From Geminicoccus harenae (GTDB lineage: Bacteria; Pseudomonadota; Alphaproteobacteria; Geminicoccales; Geminicoccaceae), in NCBI RefSeq assembly GCF_019800005.1, contig NZ_JABGCL010000004.1, positions 1-64,000 on the forward strand: DNA of 64,000 bases. The letters are read 5' to 3'. Position 1 is the first letter of the stretch. Each line of letters opens with the position of its first letter. Under the pieces are notes generated by a model. That model saw only the letters and a list, made by a program, of their open reading frames with translations. It was not told the origin of the DNA and ran no database searches. The translations under genes were made by a program, and so were the position numbers. Shown here in pieces: positions 15,524 through 26,773 of the stretch.

Positions 15524-15569
15524 CGATGAGGCGAGGCTGGCGGGCAGGGCTGGCCTGCGTGCGAGGGGT

Positions 15570-15599
15570 GTGACCTTCCCCCGTCAACTCTGCTAGAGG
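15570..15599 (+). promoter_or_regulatory. candidate sigma-70-type promoter for lysK
   Basis: GTGACC (15570-15575) and TAGAGG (15594-15599) are 18 bp apart, 67 bp before the lysK start. The arrangement matches a clearer TTGACG-N18-TAGAGC site upstream of the cytochrome c gene. A hairpin (CCGTTCC/GGAACGG, 15612-15632) lies in the presumed leader between promoter and gene. Confidence 0.35.
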
Positions 15600-15665
15600 T
15601 CGCCGCGCGCGCCGTTCCGGGACGAGGAACGGGCGCCTGTCCCATTGGAAGCGCAGGTCGGTCTC

Positions 15666-17240
15666 ATGCAGGAGCTCTATCAGTCGGCCAAGGCCTGGCC
15701 GTTCGTCGAGGCACGCCGCATCGTCGAGCGGATCACGAAGCGCCCGCCGCAGAAGGGCTTCGTCCTGTTCGAGACCGGATATGGCCCCTCCGGCCTGCCG
15801 CATATCGGCACGTTCGGCGAGGTGTTCCGCACCACGCTGGTGCGCAACGCCTTCCGGCTGATGCGCCCGGACATGCCGACCGAGCTCTACGCCTTCTCCG
15901 ACGACATGGACGGGCTGCGCAAGGTCCCGGACAACATCCCGAACGGCGAGATGGTGGCGGAGCAGCTGGGCAAGCCGCTCACCGACATCCCCGACCCGTT
16001 CGGCACGCACGAGAGCTTCGGCCACCACATGAACGCCCGGCTGCGCGCGTTCCTGGACCGGTTCGGCTTCGCCTACAGCTTCCAGTCCGCCACCGAGCTC
16101 TACCGCTCCGGCCGGTTCGACGCAGCACTGCTGCGCGCCCTGGAGGTCCATGACGAGCTGGTCCGGATCGTCACCCCGATCCTGGGTGCCGAGCGTGCCG
16201 CCACCTACAGCCCGTTCCTGCCCCGCTCGCCCAAGTCCGGGAAGATCCTCCAGGTGAAGATCGAGGAGGTGAAGCAGGACGCCGGCACGGTCGTGTTCCG
16301 CGACGAGGACGGCACGCTCACCGAGGTCCCCGTCACCGGTGGCAACTGCAAGCTCCAGTGGCGCGCCGACTGGGCGATGCGCTGGTACGCCTTGGATGTC
16401 GACTACGAGATGTCGGGCAAGGACCTGATCGATTCGGTCAAGCTCGGCTCGCAGATCTGCCGGGCGATGGGCGGCAACCCGCCGGAGAACCTGACCTACG
16501 AGCTGTTCCTGGACGAGCAGGGCCAGAAGATCAGCAAGTCCAAGGGCAACGGGCTCACCATCGACGAGTGGCTGCGCTACGCCACCCCGGAAAGCCTGCA
16601 GCTCTTCCTCTACCGCGACCCCAAGGCCGCCAAGCGCCTGTACTTCGACGTGATCCCCAAGCATGTCGACGAGTACCAGCAGCTCCTGGAGGCCTATCCC
16701 GACCAGGACGACAAGGCGAAGCTCGGCAATCCGGTCTGGCACATCCATGCCGGCGACCCGGTGGTGACGAAACTGCCGATCAGCTTTGCCATGCTCTTGA
16801 ACCTGGCCTCGGTGGTGAATGCCGAGGAGCCGCAGGTGATCTGGGGCTATATCAGCCAGTACGCGCCGGGCACCACGCCCGAGAGTGCCCCGGAGCTGGC
16901 GAAGCTCGTCGAGCATGCGGTCGCCTACTACCAGGACTTCGTGAAGCCCGCGAAGAAGTACCGCCAGCCCACCGAGCAGGAGCGCGCCGCCCTCCAGGAA
17001 CTGCACGACGTGCTGGCCTCCCTGCCCGAGGGGACGGACGGCGAGGCGATCCAGAACGAGGTCTATGCGATCGGCAAGAACCACGGGTTCGAGCCGCTGC
17101 GCGCCTGGTTCTCGGCCCTCTACGAAGTGCTGCTCGGCCAGAGCCAGGGGCCGCGCTTCGGCAACTTCGCCGCCCTCTACGGCGTTGCTGCCACGCGCTC
17201 CCTGATCACCCAATCCCTGGCAGGCCTGCCCCGTGGCTGA
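15666..17240 (+). CDS. lysK: lysyl-tRNA synthetase, class I
   Basis: A 524-residue class I LysRS, which charges tRNA-Lys with lysine. The class I HIGH motif reads HIGT (residues 46-49, in [13 protein letters not shown]) and the KMSKS loop reads KISKS (about 288-292, in [11 protein letters not shown]). The C-terminal half is the alpha-helix cage anticodon-binding domain. This archaeal-type enzyme replaces the class II LysS in many alphaproteobacteria, so its presence helps place the organism. The ATG at 15666 ([13 protein letters not shown]) is chosen with AGGTCGG upstream; a TTG at 15645 is also in frame. The rsmB start overlaps its last 8 bp. Confidence 0.95.
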   Translation: MQELYQSAKAWPFVEARRIVERITKRPPQKGFVLFETGYGPSGLPHIGTFGEVFRTTLVRNAFRLMRPDMPTELYAFSDDMDGLRKVPDNIPNGEMVAEQLGKPLTDIPDPFGTHESFGHHMNARLRAFLDRFGFAYSFQSATELYRSGRFDAALLRALEVHDELVRIVTPILGAERAATYSPFLPRSPKSGKILQVKIEEVKQDAGTVVFRDEDGTLTEVPVTGGNCKLQWRADWAMRWYALDVDYEMSGKDLIDSVKLGSQICRAMGGNPPENLTYELFLDEQGQKISKSKGNGLTIDEWLRYATPESLQLFLYRDPKAAKRLYFDVIPKHVDEYQQLLEAYPDQDDKAKLGNPVWHIHAGDPVVTKLPISFAMLLNLASVVNAEEPQVIWGYISQYAPGTTPESAPELAKLVEHAVAYYQDFVKPAKKYRQPTEQERAALQELHDVLASLPEGTDGEAIQNEVYAIGKNHGFEPLRAWFSALYEVLLGQSQGPRFGNFAALYGVAATRSLITQSLAGLPRG

Positions 17241-18603
17241 TCGACCCCACTACGTCGCCCCTTCGCACCGCAACGCCTGGGTCCGGCCGGACGACCGCTC
17301 GACCGCCGGCCGCTCGCGCAGCGGCGGGCCGGACGCCCGGATGATCGCCCTCGACATCCTGGAAGCCATGCTCGGCCAGAGCTGGCGGACCATGGATGAC
17401 GCGCTGGCGCTGCATCGCGGCCTGAACCACCTGGATCCGCGCGACCGTGCGTTCACCCGGATCCTGGTGACGACCGTCCTGCGCCATCGTGGCCAGATCG
17501 ACGACGTGCTGGCGCGCTTCTGGCGCTTCCCGCCGCAGAAGTCGCGGGCCCTCCACCTGCTGCGCATAGGGGCCGCTCAGCTCCTGTTCCTGGGCACCCC
17601 CGCGCACGCCGCTTTGTCCGCCACCGTCCAGCTCGCCTACGGCCCGCTGGACCGCGAGCGCGGCATGATCAATGCGATCCTGCGCAAGGTGGCCGAGGAG
17701 GGTCAGGCGATCCTGGCCGAGCAGGACGCCGGGCGGCTCAACACGCCGGAATGGCTCTGGTACTCCTGGGTGGAGGCCTATGGCGAGCCGACCGCGTCGG
17801 CGATCGCGACAGCGCACATGCAGGAGCCGCCGCTGGACCTGTCGGCCCGCGATGATGCCGCCTCGCTCGCCGAGATCCTGGGCGGCAAGCCGATGCCCGG
17901 CGGCACGGTGCGCATGCCCAACAGCGGCCAGATCGAGCGGCTGAAGGGCTATGGCGAGGGGCGCTTCTGGGTCCAGGACCTGGCGGCCAGCCTGCCCGCC
18001 CGCCTGCTGGGCCAGGTGAAGGGTCTGGACGTCCTCGACATGTGCGCGGCACCGGGCGGCAAGACCGCCCAGCTCGCGGCCGCCCATGCCCAGGTCACCG
18101 CGGTCGAGCAGGATCCGAACCGGGCCGAGCGCCTGCGCCTGAACCTGCGCCGCCTGCGGCTGGAAGCCGAGATCGTGGTGGGCGATGCCGCGCTGCTGCC
18201 CGAGAGCCGGCGCTGGCCACGCGTCCTGCTGGATGCGCCCTGCACCGCGACCGGCACGATCCGGCGCCACCCCGACGTCGCCTGGCACAAGCGCGCCTTC
18301 GACGTCACCCGGACCATGGACCTGCAGGCGCGCCTCCTGGACGGTGCCGCCCGGGTGACCGAGCCGGGCGGGCTGCTGGTCTATGCGGTCTGCTCGCTCC
18401 AGCCCGAGGAAGGCCCGGTCCAGGTCGAGCGCTTCCTGGAGCGCAATCAGGGCTTCGAGCGCGTCCCGCTGGAACTCGCCGAGCTGCCCGGCCTGGAGCC
18501 GTGCATCGACGGCCAGGGCAATTTGCGCACCCTTCCCTGCCATCTCGCCGAGGACGGCGGCATGGACGGCTTCTATGCGGCGCGCCTGCGCCGTCTTTCC
18601 TGA
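17233..18603 (+). CDS. rsmB: 16S rRNA m5C967 methyltransferase RsmB (Fmu/Sun family)
   Basis: A 456-residue protein with an N-terminal NusB-like RNA-binding domain (about 35-165) and a C-terminal Rossmann methyltransferase domain. The SAM loop [13 protein letters not shown] lies at about 269-281. The two catalytic cysteines are Cys337 in [15 protein letters not shown], which forms the covalent link to C6 of cytosine, and Cys387 in [11 protein letters not shown]. The GTG start at 17233 overlaps the end of lysK by 8 bp, suggesting translational coupling; the next ATG (17341) would cut into the NusB domain. It modifies C967 of 16S rRNA in E. coli; the same role here is inferred from family. Confidence 0.92.
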   Translation: MADRPHYVAPSHRNAWVRPDDRSTAGRSRSGGPDARMIALDILEAMLGQSWRTMDDALALHRGLNHLDPRDRAFTRILVTTVLRHRGQIDDVLARFWRFPPQKSRALHLLRIGAAQLLFLGTPAHAALSATVQLAYGPLDRERGMINAILRKVAEEGQAILAEQDAGRLNTPEWLWYSWVEAYGEPTASAIATAHMQEPPLDLSARDDAASLAEILGGKPMPGGTVRMPNSGQIERLKGYGEGRFWVQDLAASLPARLLGQVKGLDVLDMCAAPGGKTAQLAAAHAQVTAVEQDPNRAERLRLNLRRLRLEAEIVVGDAALLPESRRWPRVLLDAPCTATGTIRRHPDVAWHKRAFDVTRTMDLQARLLDGAARVTEPGGLLVYAVCSLQPEEGPVQVERFLERNQGFERVPLELAELPGLEPCIDGQGNLRTLPCHLAEDGGMDGFYAARLRRLS

Positions 18604-18632
18604 ACTTTTTGCCGCTACTGGACATCCGCCTC

Positions 18633-20186
18633 ATGGACGTCGTGCCGATCCGCTCCGCCCTGCTCTCGGTGAGCGACAAGACCGGTCTCGTCACCTTCGC
18701 CACCGCCCTGGCCGGCAGGGGCGTGCGCCTGCTCTCGACCGGCGGCACCGCCCGGGCGCTGCGCGAGGCAGGCCTCGACGTGACCGATGTTTCCGAGGTC
18801 ACCGGCCATCCCGAGATCCTGGACGGCCGGGTCAAGACCCTGCACCCGAAGATCCATGGCGGCCTCCTGGGCCTGCGCGAGGATGACGAGCATCGCCGGC
18901 AGATGGCGGCCCACGGCATCGAGCCGATCGACCTCCTGGTCGTGAACCTCTACCCGTTCGAGGCCAGGGTCGCCTCGGGCGCCGGCTTTGCCGAATGCAT
19001 CGAGAACATCGACATCGGCGGCCCGGCCATGGTGCGCGCCGCCTGCAAGAACCACGAGGCGGTCACGGTCGTCACGGACCCTGCCCAGTACGAGCGGGTG
19101 ACCGCCGAGCTGGCTACCCATGGCGGCACCACACTCGCCACCCGCCGGCGCCTCGCCCTGGAAGCCTATGCCTCGACCGGCGCCTACGACGCCGCGATCA
19201 CCGCCTGGCTGTCCTCCCAGGTTGAGGACACAGCACCCTTGCCGCAGCTCCCGCTCGGCGGCCGCCTCAGGCAGGCCCTGCGCTATGGCGAGAACCCGCA
19301 CCAGCAGGCGGCCTTCTATGTCAGCGACCCCACCGTGCCGGGCGTAGGTGCCGCGGTCCAGGTCCAGGGCAAGGAACTCGGCTACAACAACATCGCCGAC
19401 ACCGATGCCGCCTGGAACTGCGTGGCCGAGTTCCCCGAGCCCGCCTGCGTGATCGTCAAGCACGCCAACCCCTGCGGTGCCGCCCTGGGCAAGAGCCCGC
19501 TGGACGCCTACCGCAAGGCCCTGGCGTCCGATCCCACCAGCGCGTTCGGCGGGATCGTCGCCTTCAACCGGCCGATCGATGCCGCTGCCGCCGAGGCGGT
19601 GACCGAGATCTTCACCGAGGTCGTGATCGCACCCGGCGCCGACGATGCCGCCAAGGCCGTGTTCGCCCGCAAGAAGAACCTGCGCCTGCTCCTTACCCCC
19701 GGCATGCCGGCGCCGGACCGGCCGCGCCGGACCTTCCGCTCGGTGGATGGCGGCTTCCTGATCCAGGACGAGGACATCAGCCCGATCGCCTCGACCACGC
19801 TCACCCAGGCCACCCGGCGGGCGCCGACCGAGGCGGAGCGGGCCGATCTCCTGTTCGCCTTCACCATCGCCAAGCACGTCAAGTCCAACGCGATCGTGCT
19901 GGCCAAGGACCGGGCCACGGTCGGCATCGGCGGCGGCCAGACCTCCCGGGTGGACGCAGCGAAGATCGCGGTCGAGCGCGCCCGCGCCGGCGGCAATGCC
20001 CATGGCTGCGTCGTCGCCTCGGATGCGTTCTTCCCCTTCCCCGACGGCCTGCTGATCGCGATCGAGGGCGGTGCCGTCGCCGCGATCCAGCCGGGCGGCT
20101 CGGTCAAGGATGCCGAGGTGATCGCGGCCGCCGATGGGGCCGGCATCGCCATGGTCACGACCGGGATGCGCCACTTCCGCCACTGA
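18633..20186 (+). CDS. purH: bifunctional purine biosynthesis protein PurH
   Basis: A 517-residue enzyme catalysing the last two steps of IMP synthesis. The C-terminal AICAR transformylase adds a formyl group from 10-formyl-THF, and the N-terminal MGS-like domain closes the ring as IMP cyclohydrolase. Markers are [21 protein letters not shown] and [16 protein letters not shown] in the N-terminal 70 residues, [14 protein letters not shown] near 208, [12 protein letters not shown] near 280 and [11 protein letters not shown] in the C-terminal part. The ATG at 18633 gives the usual length. It follows rsmB by 29 bp. Its 3' end overlaps the convergent MFS gene by 32 bp. Confidence 0.96.
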   Translation: MDVVPIRSALLSVSDKTGLVTFATALAGRGVRLLSTGGTARALREAGLDVTDVSEVTGHPEILDGRVKTLHPKIHGGLLGLREDDEHRRQMAAHGIEPIDLLVVNLYPFEARVASGAGFAECIENIDIGGPAMVRAACKNHEAVTVVTDPAQYERVTAELATHGGTTLATRRRLALEAYASTGAYDAAITAWLSSQVEDTAPLPQLPLGGRLRQALRYGENPHQQAAFYVSDPTVPGVGAAVQVQGKELGYNNIADTDAAWNCVAEFPEPACVIVKHANPCGAALGKSPLDAYRKALASDPTSAFGGIVAFNRPIDAAAAEAVTEIFTEVVIAPGADDAAKAVFARKKNLRLLLTPGMPAPDRPRRTFRSVDGGFLIQDEDISPIASTTLTQATRRAPTEAERADLLFAFTIAKHVKSNAIVLAKDRATVGIGGGQTSRVDAAKIAVERARAGGNAHGCVVASDAFFPFPDGLLIAIEGGAVAAIQPGGSVKDAEVIAAADGAGIAMVTTGMRHFRH

Positions 20187-21456
20187 TGGGCAGGTGCGCG
20201 AGCGGCAGGCGGGCCAGCAGGATCGCGCCGGCCACCCAGAACAGCAGGATCGGGATCATCCCGATCCGCTGGCTGCCGCTCAGCGTGGTCAGGATCGCCA
20301 CCAGCATCGGCCCCAGGAACGCAGTCGCCCGCCCGGTGAGCGCCAGGATGCCGAACAGCTCGGCCCGGCGCTCCGGATGGGCCAGGCGCGCCACCGTCGA
20401 GCGGGTCGCACTCTGCACCGGCCCCACGAACAGACCGAGCGCCCCACCGGCGATCTCGAACACGAGCTGGCTCGGCGCCAGCAGTGCGCCCAGCCCGCAG
20501 GCGATCAGCCCGGCGAGGCCCGCCAGGATGGTGCGCCTGCCGCCCAGCCGGTCGTCCATCCGGGCGAATGCCCAGGCACCGATCCCGGCGGTCACGTTCA
20601 GCACGATGCCGAAGCGCAGCACCTCGGCCAAGCTCATGCCGAACGTGCCGGCCGCATAGATCCCGCCCAGCGCGAACAGGGTGGCGAGCCCGTCCGCCCA
20701 GAGCATGGCGGCCAGGAGGAACAGGGCCAGCGTCCGGTCGCGCAGCAGGTCGTGCAGCGACATGCGCAGGTTGCGCAGGCTGGCACGGACGATGCGCCGG
20801 TCGGGCAGCGCAGCACCCGGGCGGTCCCGGACGGTCAGGAACAGCGGCAGCGAGAACAGGACCAGCCACAGCGCCACCAGCGGCCCCACGATCCGGACAT
20901 GGGCCATGGTCGCCTTGTCCAGGCCGAACGCCGGGATCTCGGGCTGAAGAAACAGGACCAGCGCCAGCACGAGGCAAAGGAGGCCGCCGGCATAGCCCAG
21001 GCCCCAGCCGAACCCGGACCAGCCGCCGATCCGGTCCGGCGGCGCCAAGTCGGCCAGGATCGCGTTGTTGAACACGTTGCCGAGCTCGCTGCCGAGATTG
21101 GCCAGTCCCACCACCACGAGCGCCAGCAGCAGCATGGACGGGTCGGGCAGGATGAACCAGATCGCCGCGGTGCCCGCCGCCTGGAGCACCACGCAGGCGA
21201 GCAGCCACGGCTTGCGCGGGCCGCCGGCATCGGTGATTGCCCCCACCACCACGCCCAGCACTGCCGCTGCCAGAGCCGACGCGCTCATCGCCCAGCCCCA
21301 GGCCGCCTGGCCCTCGACCTCGGAGGGTGCCACCGCCTTGGCGACATAGGTCGCGACTACGAAGGTCACCACGATCGCGGCGAAGGGCGAGGTCGCCCAG
21401 TCGAACAGCGCCCAGGCGTAAAGCTCGCGCGTCCGCGTTTTCCCAGGCGGCGCCAT
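20155..21456 (-). CDS. MFS transporter, UMF1/Atg22-like family
   Basis: A 433-residue protein with about twelve membrane helices in two halves. The N-terminal [21 protein letters not shown] is the hallmark of the UMF1 (Atg22-like) branch of the major facilitator superfamily, and a conserved FGxxGxxGR-type segment appears as [18 protein letters not shown] in the C-terminal half. The [19 protein letters not shown] segment is also typical. Yeast Atg22 exports amino acids from the vacuole; the bacterial substrate is unknown. The start ATG at 21456 is 75 bp from the divergent thioredoxin-like gene, so both promoters must lie in that short gap. The last 10 codons overlap the end of purH. Confidence 0.88.
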   Translation of the reverse strand: MAPPGKTRTRELYAWALFDWATSPFAAIVVTFVVATYVAKAVAPSEVEGQAAWGWAMSASALAAAVLGVVVGAITDAGGPRKPWLLACVVLQAAGTAAIWFILPDPSMLLLALVVVGLANLGSELGNVFNNAILADLAPPDRIGGWSGFGWGLGYAGGLLCLVLALVLFLQPEIPAFGLDKATMAHVRIVGPLVALWLVLFSLPLFLTVRDRPGAALPDRRIVRASLRNLRMSLHDLLRDRTLALFLLAAMLWADGLATLFALGGIYAAGTFGMSLAEVLRFGIVLNVTAGIGAWAFARMDDRLGGRRTILAGLAGLIACGLGALLAPSQLVFEIAGGALGLFVGPVQSATRSTVARLAHPERRAELFGILALTGRATAFLGPMLVAILTTLSGSQRIGMIPILLFWVAGAILLARLPLAHLPISGGSGASRS

Positions 21457-21531
21457 CCCGTTCCCCGTTGCCCTGTCCGGTGTGCGGCATCCATATCAGG
21501 GTCGCGCCGACGATGCAGTGGAGGAACCGGC

Positions 21532-22089
21532 ATGCCATCCCTGACCACCCCACCGGGCGAGCTCGGCTTTATCGCCCCGTCCTTCACCCTGAAGGACGTC
21601 GATGGCGGCATGAAGAGCCTGGCGGACCTCGCCGGTCCGAACGGGACGCTGGTGGCCTTCATCTGCAACCACTGCCCCTATGTGAAGGCGATCATCGACC
21701 GGCTGGTCCGGGACGCCGCCGAGCTGAAGGGGCTGGGCGTGAACACGGTCGCGATCTGCAGCAACGACGCCGTGCATTATCCGGACGACGACTTTCCCAG
21801 CATGCAGCGCTTCGCCGAGCAGCACCGCCTGGGCTTTCCCTACCTCCATGACGAGAGCCAGGACGTCGCCCGGGCCTATGGCGCCGTCTGCACGCCAGAC
21901 TTCTTCGGCTTCGACAAGGAGCTGAAGCTCCGCTACCGCGGCCGCCTGGACAGTTCCGGCCGCCAGGCGGGTGCGCCCGATGCCAAGCGCGAACTGTTCC
22001 TCGCCATGCAGCAGGTGGCGGAGACGGGCCAGGCTCCGGCCGAGCAGGTCCCGTCCATGGGCTGCTCGATCAAGTGGAAGGAGGCCTGA
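21532..22089 (+). CDS. thioredoxin-fold protein (AhpC/TSA-like, CxxC)
   Basis: A 185-residue thioredoxin-like protein with the redox motif [10 protein letters not shown] near residue 43. The context [13 protein letters not shown] at the N-terminus and [12 protein letters not shown] places it in the peroxiredoxin/TlpA-like group with a CxxC site. No signal peptide is visible, so it should be cytoplasmic. A likely role is thiol-disulfide exchange or peroxide reduction, not settled by sequence. The ATG at 21532 has an excellent ribosome site (GGAGG, 8 nt upstream). ubiD begins 5 bp after its stop and uses a ribosome site inside its last codons, so the two are almost certainly co-translated. Confidence 0.85.
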   Translation: MPSLTTPPGELGFIAPSFTLKDVDGGMKSLADLAGPNGTLVAFICNHCPYVKAIIDRLVRDAAELKGLGVNTVAICSNDAVHYPDDDFPSMQRFAEQHRLGFPYLHDESQDVARAYGAVCTPDFFGFDKELKLRYRGRLDSSGRQAGAPDAKRELFLAMQQVAETGQAPAEQVPSMGCSIKWKEA

Positions 22090-22094
22090 GCCCC

Positions 22095-23588
22095 TTGGCC
22101 TTCGACAGCCTGCGCGACTTCATCGCGCATCTGGAAGCGCGCGGGCGCCTGGTCCGGGTCAAGACGCCGGTCTCGCCGGTCCTGGAGATGACCGAGATCC
22201 AGACCCGCCTGCTCGCCGAGGGCGGCCCGGCCGTCCTGTTCGAGAACGTGGTCGATTCCTCGATGCCGGTGCTGGTCAACCTGTTCGGCACGGTCGAGCG
22301 GGTCGCCTGGGGCATGGGCAAGGAGCCGCACGAGCTGACCGAGCTCGGCAAGACCCTCGCCTTCTTCAAGCAGCCGGAGCCGCCCAAAGGCCTGCGCGAG
22401 GCGATGGAGCTGATGCCGCTGGCCAAGGCGGCGCTGGCAATGCGGCCCAAGACGGTCCGCCATGCGCCCTGCCAGGAGGTGGTGCTCCAAGGCGAGCGCA
22501 TCGATCTCGGCCGGCTGCCGATCCAGACCTGCTGGCCGGGCGAGCCCGCCCCCCTGATCACCTGGCCGCTCGTGGTCACCAAGGGCCCCTCCGACGCGCG
22601 GGAGGACAGCTTCAACCTCGGCATCTACCGGATGCAGGTGACGGGGCGGAACAGCACGATCATGCGCTGGCTGAAGCACCGGGGCGGTGCCCAGCACCAC
22701 CAGCGCTGGAAGCAGGCCAGGCGCGAGCCCCTGCCCGCCGCAGCGGTGATCGGCGCCGATCCCGGCACCACGCTCGCCGCCGTCACCCCGGTCCCCGACA
22801 CTGTGTCCGAATACCAGTTCGCCGGCCTCCTGCGCGGCCGGCGGGTCGAGCTGGTCGACTGCGTGAGCGTGCCGCTGAAGGTGCCGGCCAGCGCGGAGAT
22901 CGTGATCGAGGGCCATGTCTCGCTGGACGAGCTGGCCGACGAGGGGCCGTACGGCGACCATACCGGCTACTACAACTCGGTGGAGCGCTTCCCGGTCTTC
23001 CATGTCAGCGCCATCACCATGCGGCGCGACCCGATCTATCTTTCGACCTTCACTGGCCGGCCACCGGACGAGCCGTCCGTGCTGGGCGAGGCACTGAACG
23101 ACGTGTTCCTGCCGCTCCTGCAGCTCCAGTTCCCCGAGATCGTCGACTTCTGGCTGCCGCCGGAGGGCTGCTCCTACCGCGTGGCGGTCGTGTCGATCCG
23201 CAAGGCCTATCCCGGCCATGCCAAGCGGATCATGCTGGGCGTCTGGTCCTATCTGCGCCAGTTCATGTACACCAAATACGTGATCGTGGTCGGCGACGAC
23301 ATCAACGCGCGCGACTGGAAGGACGTGATCTGGGCGATCTCGACCAAGTCCGACCCGTCCCGCGACCTCACCATCCTGGAGCATACCCCGATCGACTATC
23401 TGGACTTCGCCTCGCCGGAATCGGGCTTAGGGGGCAAGCTCGGGATCGACGCAACCGACAAGTGGCCGCCGGAAACCAAGCGCGAGTGGGGCGAGGAGAT
23501 CCGGATGGACCAGGACGTGATCGAGGAAGTCTCGCGCAAATGGGCCAGCTACGGCCTGCCCGGCAGCGGCAAGCCGATCTGGAAGTGA
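22095..23588 (+). CDS. ubiD: UbiD family prenylated-FMN decarboxylase
   Basis: A 497-residue UbiD-family decarboxylase. In ubiquinone synthesis UbiD removes the carboxyl group from 3-octaprenyl-4-hydroxybenzoate, using prenylated FMN made by UbiX. Family motifs include [32 protein letters not shown], the acidic active-site segment [18 protein letters not shown] and [13 protein letters not shown]. The likely start is TTG at 22095 (read as [19 protein letters not shown]), with GGAGG about 12 nt upstream inside the preceding gene; this gives standard length. A GTG at 22074 is also in frame but sits before the ribosome site. No ubiX lies in the window. Confidence 0.92.
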   Translation: MAFDSLRDFIAHLEARGRLVRVKTPVSPVLEMTEIQTRLLAEGGPAVLFENVVDSSMPVLVNLFGTVERVAWGMGKEPHELTELGKTLAFFKQPEPPKGLREAMELMPLAKAALAMRPKTVRHAPCQEVVLQGERIDLGRLPIQTCWPGEPAPLITWPLVVTKGPSDAREDSFNLGIYRMQVTGRNSTIMRWLKHRGGAQHHQRWKQARREPLPAAAVIGADPGTTLAAVTPVPDTVSEYQFAGLLRGRRVELVDCVSVPLKVPASAEIVIEGHVSLDELADEGPYGDHTGYYNSVERFPVFHVSAITMRRDPIYLSTFTGRPPDEPSVLGEALNDVFLPLLQLQFPEIVDFWLPPEGCSYRVAVVSIRKAYPGHAKRIMLGVWSYLRQFMYTKYVIVVGDDINARDWKDVIWAISTKSDPSRDLTILEHTPIDYLDFASPESGLGGKLGIDATDKWPPETKREWGEEIRMDQDVIEEVSRKWASYGLPGSGKPIWK

Positions 23589-23667
23589 GGCTGGCCGCCC
23601 GGGCGCGGAGCCGGCGCCGTGCTCGCGGGTTCTGCTGGGCAGGACCTCGTGCGCGGAAGGAATGCGG

Positions 23668-24465
23668 ATGACCACCGAGATCGACCTCACGGAGATCCTG
23701 GGTCGTGCGCGTGCCGTCCTGCCCGAGGCCAGCGCCATCGCGATGCGCAACTTCCGGGCAGCGGTCGGGAGCTGGGAGAAGGGGCCCGGCCAGATCGTGA
23801 CCGAGGCCGATGTCGCCATCGACCGGCTCCTGCACGAGCGGCTGCGCCGGCCGGGCGAGGCTTGGCTTTCGGAGGAGACCGCGGACGACCGCTCGCGGCT
23901 GACCGGGCGGGGCTGCTGGGTGGTGGACCCGATCGACGGCACCCGCTCGTTCGCCGAGGGCAAGCCGGAGTTCTCGATCTGCATCGGCTATCTGGTCGAC
24001 GGACAGCCGGTGGTCGGCATCGTCGCCAACCCCGCGACCGGCGAGACGTTCGAGGCGGTGGCGGGCCAGGGCGCCACCCTCAACGGCCAGCCCCTGCCCC
24101 GCCTGCCCGACGGGCCGATCGCGCAGCCGCGCATCGCCGCCAGCCGGACCGAGGTGCGCAAGCGGCCGCTCGCCTGGCTGGCGCCGGATGCCGTCTGGAC
24201 CATGCTGGGCTCGCTGGCGCTGAAGCTGGCCTTCGTCGCGGCCGGCCGGTTCGACGCCTATGTCACGCTCCGGCGCACCAATGACTGGGACATCGCCGCA
24301 GCCGACGTGATCCTGCGCGAGGTCGGGGTCCGCTTGGCCGAGCCCGACGGGACACCGGTCCGCTACGACGGGGAGCAGCCCACCCACAAGGGCTTGGTCG
24401 CCGCCCCGGCGGGCCTGCAGCGGATCCTGCTGGACCGGCTCGCTGCGGCGTTTCCCGTCCGGTGA
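23668..24465 (+). CDS. inositol monophosphatase-family phosphatase (CysQ/SuhB-like)
   Basis: A 265-residue Mg-dependent phosphatase of the IMPase fold. Metal-binding signatures are SEET (near 69), VVDPIDGTRSFAEGKPEFS (near 89) and the C-terminal NDWDIAAADVILREVG (near 211). The family includes inositol-1-phosphatase, fructose-1,6-bisphosphatase-like enzymes and the CysQ 3'(2'),5'-bisphosphate nucleotidase; the sequence does not decide between them, though the short form and lack of a GDxxxxR segment lean to CysQ-like. The second ATG at 23668 is chosen because GGAAGG is 7 nt upstream; the ATG at 23662 would sit on the ribosome site. It follows ubiD by 79 bp. Confidence 0.82.
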   Translation: MTTEIDLTEILGRARAVLPEASAIAMRNFRAAVGSWEKGPGQIVTEADVAIDRLLHERLRRPGEAWLSEETADDRSRLTGRGCWVVDPIDGTRSFAEGKPEFSICIGYLVDGQPVVGIVANPATGETFEAVAGQGATLNGQPLPRLPDGPIAQPRIAASRTEVRKRPLAWLAPDAVWTMLGSLALKLAFVAAGRFDAYVTLRRTNDWDIAAADVILREVGVRLAEPDGTPVRYDGEQPTHKGLVAAPAGLQRILLDRLAAAFPVR

Positions 24466-24556
24466 CAGCCGTGCTAGGCACAGGCCCCGCGCCCGGAAGG
24501 CGTGCTGGCCGCAGGCCGGCACCGCCCAGACCGGACGGATCCAGGAGTGTCCGACC

Positions 24557-25630
24557 TTGCCCAACATCGCGGCCGAGCGGCTGCACCGGCTAGCTTCCAC
24601 CATCGTCGCGGCCACCGGCTCCAGCCCGGACGAGGCCAAGGCCGTGGCCGACCATCTGGTCATGTCCAACCTGACCGGCCACGACAGCCACGGCGTGGGC
24701 ATGCTGCCGGACTATGTGAAGAACTGCCGCGCCGGCCTCCTGGTCCCCAACCAGTCGCTCAAGGTGCTGCGTGACGTGGGCGCGGTGCTGCTGGTCGATG
24801 GCGGGCGCGGCTTCGGCCAGACCATGGCCCGTGACGCGATGCGGCTGGGTGCCGAGCGGGCGAAGAAGCTGGGCTGCGCCGTGGTCGGCCTGCGCAATGC
24901 CAGCCATGTCGGCCGGATCGGCTTCTGGGCCGAGCAGTGTGCTGCCGAAGGGCTGGTCTCGCTCCATTTCGTCAACGTCGCCGATCACGACCCGCTCCAG
25001 GCGCCGTTCGGCTGCTCGGATGCCAGGCTCGGCACCAACCCGTTCTGCGTGGCCGTACCCGGTGCCGACGGCAAGCCCATGCTGCTGCTGGACATGGCCA
25101 CCTCGGCCATCGCGTTCGGCAAGGCGCGGGTCGCCCGCAACAAGGGCGTGCCGGTGCCGGACGGCGTGCTGATCGACGCCGAGGGCCGCCCGACCACTGA
25201 TCCCACCACCTATGTCGACACCCGCAAGGGCGCCTTGCTCTCCTTCGGTCTGCACAAGGGCTCGGGCCTCGCGATCTTCTGCGAGATCCTAGGGGCCGCA
25301 CTGATCGGCGGGCAGACCATCGCCCCGCATCACGAGCGGCTGGACGGCATCGTCAACTCGATGCTCTCGCTGCTGGTCGACCCGGCCGTGTTCGGCGACC
25401 TCGAATCGATGCGCGCCGAGGTGCAGGCGGTGATCGACTGGGTCAAGGCTTCGCCGGCAGCGCCGGGCTTCGAGGCGGTGCTGATGCCGGGCGACCCGGA
25501 GAACCTGGCCCGCACGAAGCGGGCGGCCGAGGGCGTGCCGATCGACCCGAAGTCGCTGGGTGACATCCTGGCCGCGGGCGCCTCGCTCGGGCTGGATCCG
25601 GCGGAGCTGCGCCGGATCGTCGAGGACTGA
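24557..25630 (+). CDS. Ldh2 family malate/L-lactate-type dehydrogenase
   Basis: A 357-residue NAD(P)-dependent oxidoreductase of the Ldh2/MDG2 family (malate, L-sulfolactate, ureidoglycolate and 2,3-diketogulonate dehydrogenases). The catalytic His lies in [14 protein letters not shown] (residues 41-54), and the family segments [26 protein letters not shown] and [20 protein letters not shown] are all clear. The fold differs from classic lactate dehydrogenase. The start is TTG at 24557 (read as [14 protein letters not shown]), with AGGAG 9 nt upstream. It is followed after only 5 bp by an LhgO-like oxidase, so a shared 2-hydroxy-acid pathway is likely, but the substrate is not known. Confidence 0.85.
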   Translation: MPNIAAERLHRLASTIVAATGSSPDEAKAVADHLVMSNLTGHDSHGVGMLPDYVKNCRAGLLVPNQSLKVLRDVGAVLLVDGGRGFGQTMARDAMRLGAERAKKLGCAVVGLRNASHVGRIGFWAEQCAAEGLVSLHFVNVADHDPLQAPFGCSDARLGTNPFCVAVPGADGKPMLLLDMATSAIAFGKARVARNKGVPVPDGVLIDAEGRPTTDPTTYVDTRKGALLSFGLHKGSGLAIFCEILGAALIGGQTIAPHHERLDGIVNSMLSLLVDPAVFGDLESMRAEVQAVIDWVKASPAAPGFEAVLMPGDPENLARTKRAAEGVPIDPKSLGDILAAGASLGLDPAELRRIVED

Positions 25631-25635
25631 ACGCC

Positions 25636-26739
25636 ATGGAACAGGTGGATGCCGTCGTCATCGGTGCCGGCGTGGTCGGCCTCGCGGTCGCCCGCAGGCT
25701 CGCCATGGCCGGCCGCGAGGTCTTGGTGCTGGAGAAGGCCGATGCGATCGGCACCGAGACCAGCTCGCGCAACAGCGAGGTCATCCATGCCGGCATCTAC
25801 TATCCGACCGGCAGCCTGAAGGCCGCCACCTGTGTGGCGGGCAACCAGTTTCTGTACCGCTACTGCGAGGAGCGCGGTGTACCCCATCGCCGCTGCGGCA
25901 AGCTGATCGTGGCGACCAACGCCGCGGAAGAAGCCAAGCTGCACGAGCTCCACGCCAAGGCGGCCGCCAACGGCGTGGCGCTGGAATGGCGGACCGGCCG
26001 CCAGGCGGTGGACCAGGAGCCGCAGCTCAAGGCCACCGCCGCCCTCTGGTCGCCCACCACCGGGATCATCGACAGCCACGGCCTGATGCTGGCCTATCAG
26101 GGCGACGCCGAGAACCACGGCGCGGTCCTGTGCTTCGAGACCCCGGTGACCCGGCTGGAGGCGACGCCAGACGGGATCGTGGTCGAGACCGGCGGGCAGG
26201 AGCCGATGGCGCTGCAGGCCAAGATCGTGGTGAACAGCGCCGGACTGGACGCCCCGGGCCTGACCCGCCAGACGGCGGGCCTGCCCGCCAACAGCCAGCG
26301 CCAGGGCTATCTGTGCAAGGGCAGCTACTACGTCCTGACCGGCCGTTCGCCCTTTTCTACGCTGATCTACCCGATGCCGGAAAGGGCCGGGCTGGGCGTC
26401 CATGTCACGCTCGACCTGGGCGGCCGGGCCCGGTTCGGGCCGGACACGGAATGGGTCGAGTCGATCGACTATACGGTCGACCCGCGCCGTGCCGACGTGT
26501 TCTACGACGCGATCCGCCGCTACTGGCCGGGCCTGCCCGCAGGCGCCCTGGAGCCGGGCTATGCCGGCATCCGGCCCAAGCTATCGCCGGCCGGCTCGGT
26601 GGCCGAGGACTTCCTGATCCAGGGGCCGGACGATCACGGCATCCCGGGCTTGGTCAACCTGCTGGGGATCGAGAGCCCGGGCCTCACCGCCAGCCCAGCC
26701 ATAGCCGACCGAGTCGCTACCCTGCTGGCACTGGACTGA
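25636..26739 (+). CDS. FAD-dependent oxidoreductase, L-2-hydroxyglutarate oxidase-like
   Basis: A 367-residue DAO-superfamily flavoenzyme. The FAD-binding dinucleotide fold opens the protein ([20 protein letters not shown], then a Glu at the end of the second strand in LVLEKAD). The diagnostic segment [19 protein letters not shown] follows at about residues 39-57 and is characteristic of LhgO/L2HGDH enzymes, which oxidise L-2-hydroxyglutarate to 2-oxoglutarate and pass electrons to quinone. The C-terminal [13 protein letters not shown] segment also matches. It is the last gene of this run, and a strong stem-loop follows. The substrate could also be another 2-hydroxy acid. Confidence 0.85.
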   Translation: MEQVDAVVIGAGVVGLAVARRLAMAGREVLVLEKADAIGTETSSRNSEVIHAGIYYPTGSLKAATCVAGNQFLYRYCEERGVPHRRCGKLIVATNAAEEAKLHELHAKAAANGVALEWRTGRQAVDQEPQLKATAALWSPTTGIIDSHGLMLAYQGDAENHGAVLCFETPVTRLEATPDGIVVETGGQEPMALQAKIVVNSAGLDAPGLTRQTAGLPANSQRQGYLCKGSYYVLTGRSPFSTLIYPMPERAGLGVHVTLDLGGRARFGPDTEWVESIDYTVDPRRADVFYDAIRRYWPGLPAGALEPGYAGIRPKLSPAGSVAEDFLIQGPDDHGIPGLVNLLGIESPGLTASPAIADRVATLLALD

Positions 26740-26750
26740 CACGGGCGGGA

Positions 26751-26773
26751 GGCCGCCCCTGTCCAGGGCGGCC
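26751..26773 (+). terminator. strong GC stem-loop after LhgO-like gene
   Basis: GGCCGCCC pairs with GGGCGGCC around a 7-nt loop (26751-26773), beginning 12 nt after the stop codon. With one bulge the stem can extend by three more pairs. There is no T-run after it. It probably ends the transcript of the run that began at 21532. Confidence 0.5.

Noticed and set aside
20155..20186. 32-bp overlap of purH and the MFS gene as a sign of error
   Set aside because: Both C-termini are plausible and convergent overlaps of this size are common in compact genomes.
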